From: CALMNV01 sp035688975
GTDB taxonomy: Bacteria > Actinomycetota > Actinomycetes > Actinomycetales > Dermatophilaceae
Direction of reading: 5' to 3'
Assembly (NCBI RefSeq): GCF_035688975.1
Contig: NZ_DASSMH010000109.1
Location: 1 to 44,101, forward strand
DNA length: 44,101 nt
The notes beneath the pieces are model-generated. The model did not search any database, was not told the DNA's origin, and saw nothing but the letters and a program-made list of their open reading frames with translations. A program made the translations under genes and the position numbers. Below are positions 15,599 to 23,458 of this stretch, one piece after another (the first letter of the stretch is position 1; the number at the start of each line of letters is the position of its first letter).

Positions 15599-16075
15599 AT
15601 GGGCGCGACCCACCAGCAGAGGGTCCAGCGAGATCTCGTCGGCACCGTCATCGACGAGGTCTCTTTCGAGGTGGAGCGCGGCAAGATCCGTGAGTTCGCG
15701 CGTGCGACCTTCACCACGGACCCGGTCCACACCGACCGCGCCGCCGCCGCCGCAACCGGCGCGAAGGATGTCCTGGCCACGGCCACGCACGTCGTCGTCG
15801 CCGGCCACCATCGCGACCAACGCGCGTTCGTCGACCGGCTCGGCCTCGCCCTCGAACGCGTCGTCGTCGGCGGCGTCAGGTGGACCTACGCCCGGGCGCT
15901 CGAGGCGGGCGACTCCCTGCACGGCGTGCGCCGGGTCACCGGCGACGTCGAGCGCGAGAGCTCCCGGGGTGGACGGATGCGCGTCATCACCTTGGAGACG
16001 GAGTACGTCGACGCTGCCGGCAGACCTTCCGTCCACGTCGAGGAGACGATCATCGAGCGAGGAGCGTCCGGATGA
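15599..16075 (+). CDS. MaoC-like dehydratase subunit with FAS1-like N-terminal hot-dog domain
   Basis: A 158-aa single hot-dog protein resembling the N-terminal MaoC domain family found in HadA/HadC and ChsH-type subunits. It has EFARATFTTDPVHTDRAAA near residues 29-45 and a VHVEETIIERG ending, but no complete D..N..H hydratase-2 signature of its own. Such subunits are normally catalytically passive and form heterodimers with an active MaoC partner. AGGAG is well placed before the ATG. Its stop overlaps the next MaoC start by ATGA, which supports a 1:1 complex. Predicted role is hydration of an unsaturated acyl-CoA made by the divergent dehydrogenase. Confidence 0.8.
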   Translation: MGATHQQRVQRDLVGTVIDEVSFEVERGKIREFARATFTTDPVHTDRAAAAATGAKDVLATATHVVVAGHHRDQRAFVDRLGLALERVVVGGVRWTYARALEAGDSLHGVRRVTGDVERESSRGGRMRVITLETEYVDAAGRPSVHVEETIIERGASG

Positions 16076-16488
16076 GGCCACCGGTCCCCGTCGCCGTCGG
16101 CGACGGGGCCCCCGAGCGCACGCTGGGGCCGATCACCCAGACCGACATCGTCCGCTTCGCCGGAGCGGGAGGCGACTTCAACCCGCTGCACCACGACGTC
16201 GAGTTCGCCCACCGTGCCGGCTTCCCGCGGCCCATCGCCATGGGACAGTTCCAGGCGGGCCTGCTCGCAGGCTGGGCCTCGGACTGGCTCGGCGTGGAGC
16301 ACCTCCGGAGCATCGAGGTCCGCTTCGTCGCCCCGCTCGCCGTCGGCGACAGCATCACGTTGAGCGGCAGCGTCACGGCGCTCGAGCAGACCGAGGGCGG
16401 CGCGATCGCGACGGTCGAGCTGCGCGCCACGAACGAGGGCGTCATCGTTGCGACGGGCACGGTCCAGGCACGGGTCAGCACCTCCTGA
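16072..16488 (+). CDS. MaoC-family (R)-hydratase subunit
   Basis: A 138-aa hot-dog enzyme carrying the hydratase-2 motif: Asp35, Asn37 and His40 in GDFNPLHHDVEFAHRAGF. The following segment is IAMGQFQAG instead of the usual IAHG, so the second conserved His is missing or replaced. It would add water to an enoyl-CoA together with the overlapping 158-aa partner. The ATG lies within the partner's stop (ATGA overlap). The downstream gap has a tandem repeat and a strong hairpin that ends this short operon. Specificity for bulky acyl-CoAs is suggested by similarity to ChsH1/ChsH2-type pairs; this is inference. Confidence 0.82.
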   Translation: MRPPVPVAVGDGAPERTLGPITQTDIVRFAGAGGDFNPLHHDVEFAHRAGFPRPIAMGQFQAGLLAGWASDWLGVEHLRSIEVRFVAPLAVGDSITLSGSVTALEQTEGGAIATVELRATNEGVIVATGTVQARVSTS

Positions 16489-16503
16489 GCACCCTCGCGC
16501 CGG

Positions 16504-16543
16504 GCCCTCACCCGGCATACGGAGCCCTCACCCGGCATACGGA
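16504..16543. repeat. Two tandem 20-bp direct repeats
   Basis: GCCCTCACCCGGCATACGGA occurs twice in perfect tandem (16504-16523 and 16524-16543) between convergent genes. Each copy contains the heptamer GGCATAC that is over-represented across the window. The second copy runs into the hairpin at 16541. Confidence 0.9.
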
Positions 16544-16572
16544 CGATGCCTCTCGGCGGACAGGCATCGTCC
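16541..16572. terminator. Perfect 10-bp-stem hairpin between convergent operons
   Basis: GGACGATGCC and GGCATCGTCC pair perfectly around a 12-nt loop, midway between the MaoC stop and the ligase stop. It is the strongest hairpin seen in the window and probably a bidirectional terminator, though without a T-run on either strand. Confidence 0.65.
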
Positions 16573-16587
16573 GGGCGGGACCCTCGC

Positions 16588-18249
16588 TCAGGCGACCGAC
16601 GCGCTCAGCTTCTCGGCGATCATCCGGCGCAGGACGTGCTTCTGGATCTTGCCCGTCGCGGTCGTCGGCAGCTCGTCGACGATCTCAAGGCGCTCCGGCA
16701 GCTTCACCTTGGCGATGCCCTGGTCGAGCAGGTAGGCCGTGAGATCCTCGAGCGTGATGCCTTCGTTGCCGGCGGTCGGGACGAGGTAGCAGCAGGCCCT
16801 CTCGCCCAGGCGCTCGTCGGGCATGCCCACCACAGCGACCCGGCTCACCGCTGGGTGGGCGGTCAGCAGGTCCTCGACCTGGCGCACGGAGATGTTGAGG
16901 CCACCGCGGATGACGATGTCCTTCGTCCGCCCGGTCACCCGGACGTAGCCGTCCTCGTCCATGACACCGAGGTCGCCGGAACGGGAATGGCCGTCCGGGG
17001 TGAACAGCTCGGCCGTCTCGACCGGCTTCCCGACGTACTCGAGCATGTGCATCGCGCCCCTGTACGCGATGTCGCCCTCCTGGCCGCGAGGCACCTCGTT
17101 GCCTTCCGCGTCGACGATCCTGACCGACTGGAGCGGCAGGGCCTTGCCGTCAGAGGTGAGCGAGCGGCGCGGCTCGTCGTCGGGTCGGCACATCGTCGTC
17201 GTGATGTTCTCGGTGCGGCCATAGAGGCTGAGCACCTTCATGGCCGGGATCATTGTGGCCGCACGCTCGATGACGCTCGCCGGGATGGGGGCGCCGGCGG
17301 CCACCCAGACCCGCATGCTGCTTGCGTCATGCACCTCGGGGTCGTAGACGTCGAGCGCCATCTGGAGGAACGTCGTGGCGTTCACGGTGATCGTGCAACG
17401 GTGTTCCTTGATCTGCTCGAGCCCGAGCCTTGGCTCCCAGGACTGCATGATGTGCGACCGGGAGCCGCGGATCAGCGGCACGATGATGCTCGTGACGAGA
17501 CCGGTCGTGTGCGTCACCGGGGACGGCCCGAACTGCACGTCGTCGGGCGTGACCCCCCAGGCGTCACCGAGGATGCGTGCACCACAGCCCATGGTGTTGA
17601 AGGTGTGGAGGCAGCCCTTGGGAAACGACGTCGTGCCACTGCTGTAGACGACGACGAAGGGCTCGTCGGGACCAACTCGCTCGCCGATCTCGGCGGCTGC
17701 TGCTTGCCTGTCGGTATCCACGACGAGTGACTCGAAGTCGATGGCGCCCTGGCTCGCCGCACCGGATCCGCGCACCACGACGACGTCCTCGAGGGCGGGC
17801 AGCTCGGAACGGATGTCGGCGTACAGCTTGGGATAGTCGAACGCGTTGAACGACTCTGCCGTGAAGGCGAGACGCGCGCCAGCGTTGCCGGAGATGTAGG
17901 CGACCTCGTCACGGCGGTAGATCGGCATGATCGGGACCATGATGGCGCCGATCCGGGAGAGGGCCAAGGTGATGACCGCGAACTCGGTCCAGTTGGGCAG
18001 CTGGACGGTGACCCGGTCCCCCGCCCGAAGGCCCCAGCGGTGCAGGCCGACTGCGAGACGGAGGCCGCGGTCGCGCAGCTGTCGGAAGGTGAGCGCCCTC
18101 GTGTCGTCCGTGAGGAACACCCGGTCCGGCTGCGCCTCCACCTGTCGCTCGAGCACCTCGAAAAGGGTCTCGTTGCGCCACTGGCCCGTCTCGTAGAACG
18201 TCGCGATCTCGTCGGCGGAGTAGCGGTCAGTGACCTTCGCGAACATCAT
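16588..18249 (-). CDS. AMP-dependent acyl-CoA ligase, cyclohexanecarboxylate-CoA-ligase (AliA)-like
   Basis: A 553-aa ligase in the size range of AliA. Motifs are VQLPNWTEF (82-90), VPIMPIYRRDEV (105-116), the P-loop YSSGTTSFPKG (202-212), LYGRTENITTTM, and the C-terminal GRTKDIVIRGGLNIS with adenylating Lys534 in TATGKIQKH. Members convert cyclohexanecarboxylate or related ring and medium-chain acids to CoA esters with ATP. A paralogue of similar length is encoded at 30080-31753 with a nearly identical promoter. The start is one of two consecutive ATGs (18249 or 18246) behind GGGACGG. It most likely activates the pathway substrate, ahead of the dehydrogenases. Confidence 0.88.
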   Translation of the reverse strand: MMFAKVTDRYSADEIATFYETGQWRNETLFEVLERQVEAQPDRVFLTDDTRALTFRQLRDRGLRLAVGLHRWGLRAGDRVTVQLPNWTEFAVITLALSRIGAIMVPIMPIYRRDEVAYISGNAGARLAFTAESFNAFDYPKLYADIRSELPALEDVVVVRGSGAASQGAIDFESLVVDTDRQAAAAEIGERVGPDEPFVVVYSSGTTSFPKGCLHTFNTMGCGARILGDAWGVTPDDVQFGPSPVTHTTGLVTSIIVPLIRGSRSHIMQSWEPRLGLEQIKEHRCTITVNATTFLQMALDVYDPEVHDASSMRVWVAAGAPIPASVIERAATMIPAMKVLSLYGRTENITTTMCRPDDEPRRSLTSDGKALPLQSVRIVDAEGNEVPRGQEGDIAYRGAMHMLEYVGKPVETAELFTPDGHSRSGDLGVMDEDGYVRVTGRTKDIVIRGGLNISVRQVEDLLTAHPAVSRVAVVGMPDERLGERACCYLVPTAGNEGITLEDLTAYLLDQGIAKVKLPERLEIVDELPTTATGKIQKHVLRRMIAEKLSASVA

Positions 18250-18295
18250 GGGGCGGCCGTCCCTTTCGACACCTGAGCACACCTCTATCGGCTCA

Positions 18296-18324
18296 AACAT
18301 AGAATGGTTGGACCGAAGGGTCAA
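18296..18324 (-). promoter_or_regulatory. Ligase promoter with regulon site 6 in its spacer
   Basis: TTGACC (18319-18324), exactly 17 nt and TATGTT (18296-18301) on the minus strand. The element GGTTGGACC (18306-18314) fills the spacer. The sequence around the -10 box is almost the same as at the second ligase gene (31833-31861). Confidence 0.65.
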
Positions 18325-18337
18325 GATGTCCTCGCCG

Positions 18338-19117
18338 TCACCGCATCCGCCACTCCGGCAGCCGCTTCTCTCGGAAGGCCGCCACCCCCTCTTTGATGTC
18401 CTCGGTGGTGAAGGCAAGGGCGAGCCGTGCCTGCAGGGCGGACAGCGCGTCGGCCAGGGCGAGATCCCGGGTTGCGTTGATGGCGTCCTTGCCGAGTCGC
18501 ATGAGCAGCGGTGACTTCGCGGCGAGTCGTTGCGCCCAGTCGCGCACGGTCTCGTCGAAGTCCTCCGCGGGCACGACCCGGTTGACGATGCCGAGATCGA
18601 GGGCCTCGGCCGCGCTGACGGGCTCGCCGAGCATCATCAGCTCGTTCGCCTTCATCCGGCCGATGTTGCGGTAGATGAGGGCGGAGATCATGAAGGGGAA
18701 GACGCCGACGTTGATCTCGGGACAGCCGAAGTGGACCGAGCTCTTGGCGATGACGAGGTCGCAGGCGAGCGCGAGACCGAAGGCCCCAGCGAGCACGTCA
18801 CCGTTGGCGGCGCAGAGCACGGGCTTGCCGAGGTCGCCGATGAGCTGGTAGAGCCGGGGGAAGCGGTGCAGGCCGGCATACTTGGTGATCGTCGGGGTGT
18901 CGCCTGCGAACGCCTTGAGGTCGCCGCCGGCCGAGAAGATCCGGTCGTGCGACGAGGTGAGCACCACGACGCGCACAGCGGCGTCGGCCCGGGCCTCGAG
19001 GAACGCCTCGATGAGGTCGTCGAGCAGCTCGTCGCTCAGGGCGTTGCGGGTCTCGGGGTGGTCGAGGGTGATGGTCGCGACTGCGTCGGAGACCTCGTAG
19101 CGCACCTTCTTCGTCAC
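18338..19117 (-). CDS. Enoyl-CoA hydratase/isomerase family protein lacking one catalytic Glu
   Basis: A 259-aa crotonase-fold protein: SAGGDLKAF oxyanion segment (62-70), LAGAFGLALACDLVIA (109-124) and FGCPEINVGVF (130-140). True hydratases have Glu where this one has Gly114; only the second Glu (134) is kept. Crotonase members with one acidic residue are often isomerases or catalyse other enolate chemistry, so simple hydration is doubtful. GTG start with GGGAAGG spaced correctly. It lies 22 bp after the oxidoreductase gene and shares its promoter. A delta-isomerase or C-C bond hydrolase role in the same pathway is possible. Confidence 0.85.
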   Translation of the reverse strand: MTKKVRYEVSDAVATITLDHPETRNALSDELLDDLIEAFLEARADAAVRVVVLTSSHDRIFSAGGDLKAFAGDTPTITKYAGLHRFPRLYQLIGDLGKPVLCAANGDVLAGAFGLALACDLVIAKSSVHFGCPEINVGVFPFMISALIYRNIGRMKANELMMLGEPVSAAEALDLGIVNRVVPAEDFDETVRDWAQRLAAKSPLLMRLGKDAINATRDLALADALSALQARLALAFTTEDIKEGVAAFREKRLPEWRMR

Positions 19118-19139
19118 GTGCCTTCCCTTTCCATTGGGT

Positions 19140-20120
19140 TCAGGACTGGGTGAGAACGACCTTGCCGAAGCCCCTGCCCTGCTCCAGGAATCGGTGGGCG
19201 TCCGCAGCGCCGTCGAGCGAGAAGGTCGCACTGATCGGAAGCGGTCGCACGTCGTGCGTGTCGAGGAGCCTGAGGAGAGCGGCGAAGTCACGCGGGCTGC
19301 CCATGGTCGTGCCGATGAGCTCGTACTGGCCGAAGTAGAAGGCCCGCGGCTCCAGGACCACCGAGTCGGCACGGGAGGCGCCGAGGACGACGAGCCGGCC
19401 TCCGGGCTTCAGGCATCGGAGCGAGCCCTGCCAGGACCCGACAGGGTCGAGGACGACGTCGAACCCGGCTTCGCCGGGCGAGAGCGCCCTGGCCTGGTCG
19501 GGCCAGTCGTCGTCGGTGTAGAGCACCCCATCCGCGGCGCCGAGGGCCTTCGCCTGGGTGATCTTGTCGGGCGACGACGATGTCACGACGACGCGGGCGC
19601 CGATGCCGGACGCGAGGGAGACGGCCATCGTGGCCACCCCTCCTCCCGACCCGAGGACGAGCAGGCTCTCCCCCCGCTGCAGGCGGCCTCTGGGAAGGAG
19701 GGCTCGGTAGGTCGTGACGCCCACCAGGGGGAGGGCTGCCGCCTGCTCCCAGCTCAGTCCGGTGGGCTTGGGCGCGACGCAGCCGGTCGGGACCTGAACG
19801 AGCTCTGCATACGTCCCCCAGCGGCGGTCACCGAGGATCTCGAAGTCGGCGCCGGGGGCGGACTCGCCATGCCCCCACCACAGGGAGGGCAAGATCACGA
19901 CCTCCTCGCCGGTGTCGGTGCGAACGCCAGCCCCATCGGCTCCGAGGACGTGCGGCAGCGGCGAACCGTAGCGACCTTCGCGGACCAGCACGTCGTGCCA
20001 GTTCAGGGAGCTGGCCCGCAAGCCGACCGTCACCCATCCCGGCCGTGGCGCCGGCTCGCGCACCGACTCCGCGCGGAGCACCTCGGCGGCGCCGAACTCC
20101 CTCATGACCACGGCCTGCAT
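19140..20120 (-). CDS. Zinc-independent medium-chain dehydrogenase/reductase (quinone-oxidoreductase-like)
   Basis: A 326-aa MDR protein. The N-terminal GroES-like domain has GLRASSLNWHDVLVREG (33-49), and the Rossmann domain has LVLGSGGGVATMAV (154-167) and DVVLDPVGS. The Cys cluster of zinc alcohol dehydrogenases is absent, so it is of the quinone oxidoreductase/enoyl reductase type. It probably reduces a C=C bond or oxidises an intermediate with NADP(H). The ATG at 20120 has AGGGAGGG immediately upstream, far better than earlier starts. Regulon site 7 lies 13 bp before the start, downstream of a GATAAT -10 box. First gene of a two-gene operon with the crotonase. Confidence 0.85.
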   Translation of the reverse strand: MQAVVMREFGAAEVLRAESVREPAPRPGWVTVGLRASSLNWHDVLVREGRYGSPLPHVLGADGAGVRTDTGEEVVILPSLWWGHGESAPGADFEILGDRRWGTYAELVQVPTGCVAPKPTGLSWEQAAALPLVGVTTYRALLPRGRLQRGESLLVLGSGGGVATMAVSLASGIGARVVVTSSSPDKITQAKALGAADGVLYTDDDWPDQARALSPGEAGFDVVLDPVGSWQGSLRCLKPGGRLVVLGASRADSVVLEPRAFYFGQYELIGTTMGSPRDFAALLRLLDTHDVRPLPISATFSLDGAADAHRFLEQGRGFGKVVLTQS

Positions 20121-20133
20121 CGACCCTCCCTGC

Positions 20134-20155
20134 GGTCTGACCATTCGACATTATC
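20134..20155 (-). promoter_or_regulatory. Regulon site 7 and -10 box (oxidoreductase-crotonase operon)
   Basis: A perfect GGTCTGACC (20134-20142) follows, on the minus strand, a GATAAT -10 candidate (20150-20155) by 7 nt. The palindrome would therefore cover the transcription start, a classic repressor position. Confidence 0.55.
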
Positions 20156-20182
20156 GAGGGTCCGGCCATCCGGCAACCCAGG

Positions 20183-21388
20183 TCAGGCCTCGCCGGCCTC
20201 GAGCGTCAGCCGGAGGTAGTGCGCGATCGCCTCTGCGCGGTTCTCGGCGCGCAGCTTGCGCAGGATGTGTTTCATGTGCGTCTTGACCGTGTCGCTCGAG
20301 ATCACGAGCCGCTCCGCGATCCGGTCGTTCGTCGCGCCCGTCGCCACGAGGGCGAGCACCTCGAGCTCGCGCTTGGTGAGCAGGCTCTCGAGCCGCCCAC
20401 GAGCCGAGTCCTGCGTCGATCGTCGCGCAGGGCCGGTGCTGAGGGCGCTGGAGTGGTCGTGCATGGCTAGCTCGATCTCGGCAGAGGCAAGCTCGTCGAG
20501 CATGGTGGAGACGGTCTGGAGGGTGACCCGCACCTGGTCGCGCTGTTCCCGGAGCCGGCGAAGCAGCACGGCGCGCTCGAAGATGCCGTCGAAGGCCCGG
20601 GCGAAGGCCGCCAGCACGTCGCGATCGAGCGGCGTCACCGCGAGGTCTCGGTAGTCGGCATGCAGGAAGCCGACGACGCGGCCCTCGGGCATGAGGGGCG
20701 CCGCGACATAGGACCTGTGGCCCGAGGCTTCGCGAAGGACTGGGCTCACCCTCGGGTCGGTCGCCGCATCCTCGACGATGGCCACCTCGCGCCGGCGCAC
20801 CATCTCCGACTCGAGGAGCAGGTGGTCGAGAGGGATCTCGGGAACCGCAGCCATCCAGTCCCGGAACTGCAGCTCGGCGTCCTGTCGCTGCGCGGCGTAG
20901 CTCTTCCATGGCCGCCACATGGACCCCTTGACCCTGGAGAGCATGACCCGATCGAACCCACAGCACTCCACCACCGCTTGGCACACCGTGCCCAGCAGCA
21001 GGTCAGCGTCGTGCACGGCGCGCAGCCGGGCCAAGCCGTTCTCGAGCTGCTCGAGCCGTCGGAGCCGTTCGTGGACGATGAAGTCTCGGATCTCGAAGCG
21101 CATGGTCTGCACGTCGGTCAGCGCCGTACTGACACCATGGAGTGGCGCCAGCGAGAGCTGCACATCCGCCGCGAGCAGGCGGTCGCGCAGCTGACCGCTG
21201 CGAATGGCGAGGTGGCCGTCGAGGGCGCGAAGGCTGTCCAGCCCCTCGGACTCGGGCGCGAGGTCGGACTCCGCAAGCTCGTCCGTCATCCGAAGCAGCT
21301 CGAGCGCGCGACGTCGCAGCTCAGCCTGGCGCCTCGTCCCCTCTCGCGGATCTGGCCCCCGAGGCGTCGCGCGGGCGTCGACGCTCAT
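20183..21388 (-). CDS. GAF-LuxR transcriptional regulator
   Basis: A 401-aa regulator. A coiled-coil-like N-terminal stretch (about 1-120) precedes a GAF-like sensor (about 120-275, with CGFDRVMLSRV and YVAAPLMPEGRVVGFLHADY). A LuxR-type helix-turn-helix (about 336-395) contains LTKRELEVLALVATGATNDRIAERLVISSDTVKTHMKHILRKL, a full family signature. There is no response-receiver domain, so it senses a ligand directly or through the GAF domain. The same gene type is often found beside acyl-CoA dehydrogenase genes in actinomycete acid-degradation clusters. It lies 93 bp after the dehydrogenase gene on the same strand and may be cotranscribed. No GGTCnGACC element precedes it, so it probably controls a different subset of genes. 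Confidence 0.88.
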   Translation of the reverse strand: MSVDARATPRGPDPREGTRRQAELRRRALELLRMTDELAESDLAPESEGLDSLRALDGHLAIRSGQLRDRLLAADVQLSLAPLHGVSTALTDVQTMRFEIRDFIVHERLRRLEQLENGLARLRAVHDADLLLGTVCQAVVECCGFDRVMLSRVKGSMWRPWKSYAAQRQDAELQFRDWMAAVPEIPLDHLLLESEMVRRREVAIVEDAATDPRVSPVLREASGHRSYVAAPLMPEGRVVGFLHADYRDLAVTPLDRDVLAAFARAFDGIFERAVLLRRLREQRDQVRVTLQTVSTMLDELASAEIELAMHDHSSALSTGPARRSTQDSARGRLESLLTKRELEVLALVATGATNDRIAERLVISSDTVKTHMKHILRKLRAENRAEAIAHYLRLTLEAGEA

Positions 21389-21481
21389 CGGCGCGGCCCT
21401 CGACGCATGCCCATCCGAGCATCATAAGGGGCGTCCACGCACCGGCTGATGCCCCTGACAGCGACGCGCAGCGGCCGGTGG

Positions 21482-22717
21482 TCAGTCCTTCGAGAAGCGG
21501 AACATCGCACTCGCGATGCGTCGCTTCTGCAGCTCGTCGGTGCCCTCGCTGATGCGGTAGCGGCGGTGGTGCCGATAGATGTGCTCGAACTGGTTCGCCC
21601 GCGTGTAGCCCATCCCGCCATGGATCTGCATTGCCCGGTCGGCCGCGTTGCAGGCGAGCTGGTTGCTGCGGAAGTTGACCATGGCGACCTTGTCGCTCAC
21701 GCCGGTCGTGCCCCACACGTCCATCATCCATGCCGTCTTGTAGATCGTGTTGCGGACCAGCTCGGCCTCTGTCTGCAGCTCGACGAGCTGCCACTGGATC
21801 CCTTGGTGCTCGTGCAGCGGCTTGCCGAAGACCACGCGCTCCTGCGCGTAGCTGACCGACTGGTTGATGCAGTACTGGGCCGCGCCGAGGGACGCGGCCG
21901 CCTGCCGGATGCGGTTCTCATGGACGAAGAGCTGCGCGCAGTCAAGGCCTTTGCCCACCTCACCGATGACGGCGCTCGCCGGGACGCGGACGTCGCGCAG
22001 GTGGACCTCGGAGTGGTCGCTCGGCATGTTGAAGGTCCAGTGGTTGAACGGAATCGAGAAACCCGGCGTGGGGATGGGCACGAGGAAGGCGGTGATCCCG
22101 TCTGCCTTGCCGTCCTGGCCGCCCGTCCGGGCAAAGACGATGTCGTAGTCGGAGCAGTCGACGAGGGAGTTGAAGCGCTTCTCCCCGTTGATGATCCAGT
22201 CGTCGCCGTGCCGGCGAGCCGTCGTCTCGAGCCAGGTCGCGTCGGACCCGTGGTTGGGCTCGGTGAGACCGAAGGCGATCTCGATGTCACCGCGGATGAG
22301 CGGCTCGATGAGCTCCTGCTGCGCCGGGGTGCCGTACTCGTCGAGGACGAGCGCGATGGGCAGGTTGGCGACGACAGAGGCCTCGTCGGAGTGCGGGAAG
22401 TGCAGCCCCGAGCCCTTCGTCAGCAGGTGCTCGCGGATGTGGGCCATCGCGACGTTCGTGCCGTCCTGCCCGCCGAGGGCGGACGGCAGCGGATACCGGA
22501 AGAAGCCCGCGGCGTCCGCGCGGCGGCGCATCTCCTGGAGCAGCTCGCGCCACGCCTTCGCCGGGAAGCCGTCCCGCTCCCAGTCCGTCCGGGAGTACTC
22601 ACGACGGTGGTCGAAGAAGTGGGGGTGGTCGGCCTCGAGGGGCTTGATCTGCTGCTCGATGAAGTCGTCGAGGTGCTTGACGAAGTTGGTGACGTCCTGG
22701 GGAATCGACCAGTCCAT
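21482..22717 (-). CDS. Acyl-CoA dehydrogenase with canonical catalytic Glu
   Basis: A 411-aa acyl-CoA dehydrogenase. FGLTEPNHGSD marks the FAD-binding middle domain, INGEKRFNS follows, and QIHGGMGYTRANQFEHIYRHHRRYRISEGTDE ends the C-terminal domain. Glu391 in SEGTDE is in the standard position, unlike the other dehydrogenases here, so a straight-chain or simple acyl-CoA is plausible. The ATG at 22717 lacks a strong Shine-Dalgarno site but is the first Met fitting the family's N-terminus. It is divergent from a MaoC hydratase gene across a 189-bp gap with no regulon palindrome. The LuxR gene follows on the same strand. Confidence 0.9.
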   Translation of the reverse strand: MDWSIPQDVTNFVKHLDDFIEQQIKPLEADHPHFFDHRREYSRTDWERDGFPAKAWRELLQEMRRRADAAGFFRYPLPSALGGQDGTNVAMAHIREHLLTKGSGLHFPHSDEASVVANLPIALVLDEYGTPAQQELIEPLIRGDIEIAFGLTEPNHGSDATWLETTARRHGDDWIINGEKRFNSLVDCSDYDIVFARTGGQDGKADGITAFLVPIPTPGFSIPFNHWTFNMPSDHSEVHLRDVRVPASAVIGEVGKGLDCAQLFVHENRIRQAAASLGAAQYCINQSVSYAQERVVFGKPLHEHQGIQWQLVELQTEAELVRNTIYKTAWMMDVWGTTGVSDKVAMVNFRSNQLACNAADRAMQIHGGMGYTRANQFEHIYRHHRRYRISEGTDELQKRRIASAMFRFSKD

Positions 22718-22906
22718 GGTGTTGCCCTGTCTGTGCGTGCTGCCCTGTCTGCGTGCTCGCTGCTGTGCCTGCCGGTTGCGTCTGTCCGCACGGTAGGCCT
22801 GGTCGAACCTCCTCGGCGTGAGCCCCTCCCTGGGGACTGTCGATTGCTCCACCGCCAGCAGCATCGGCGGAGACCCCCGCCGGGACCCACGTGATGTCAT
22901 CGACTC
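22718..22906. promoter_or_regulatory. Divergent control region without a regulon palindrome
   Basis: The 189-bp gap between the dehydrogenase and MaoC genes contains a near-tandem repeat with an 18-bp period starting GCCCTGTCTG at 22724 and 22742. No GGTCnGACC element or clear promoter hexamers were seen. Confidence 0.4.
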
Positions 22907-23359
22907 ATGCTGACGCTCAATGGCATCTCGGAGCTCAAGGAACGGGTGGGCCGGCCGCTTGGCACGAGCGACTGGCACCACATCACCCAGGAGCACATCA
23001 CCGCCTTCGCCAACGCCACGGACGACTTCGAGCAGATCCACCTGGACGACGCCCGCGGCAAGGAGGCGGGGCTGGGCGGCACGATCGCGCACGGTCTCTA
23101 CACGCTGTCGCTCGGACCGAAGTTCCTCTACGAGATCTACTCGCTGACCGGGCCGTCGCTGGCCCTCAACTACGGCTTCGAGAAGGTGCGCTTCCTCAGC
23201 CCGGTGACGGTGAACTCCAGGGTCCGCATGACGGCGACCATGAGGGCGGTCGAGCGGATCCCGGGGGGTCACCGCGTCACCATCACTCAGACGTTCGAGA
23301 TCGAGGGCCGGGAGAAGCCCGCCGCCGTAGCGGAGTCAGTCGTGGCCTACTTCGATTGA
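22907..23359 (+). CDS. MaoC-family enoyl-CoA hydratase
   Basis: A 150-aa hot-dog (R)-hydratase with the complete hydratase-2 motif: Asp40 and His45 in TDDFEQIHLDDARG and TIAHGLYTLSL (59-69). It resembles stand-alone MaoC/NodN proteins that hydrate 2-enoyl-CoA to (R)-3-hydroxyacyl-CoA. It is divergent from an acyl-CoA dehydrogenase and followed after 99 bp by an oxidoreductase on the same strand. The start has only a weak ribosome-binding site; no better in-frame start precedes it. Function as a hydratase is well supported, substrate not. Confidence 0.85.
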   Translation: MLTLNGISELKERVGRPLGTSDWHHITQEHITAFANATDDFEQIHLDDARGKEAGLGGTIAHGLYTLSLGPKFLYEIYSLTGPSLALNYGFEKVRFLSPVTVNSRVRMTATMRAVERIPGGHRVTITQTFEIEGREKPAAVAESVVAYFD

Positions 23360-23458
23360 GCCAGGGCACGAGAAATCGACCGAGCGCCGGCGAGGGAGGA
23401 TCGCGGCACCGATCCGGCTCACGCGAACAACGATCCCCACCCACCGAGGAGCAGACCC

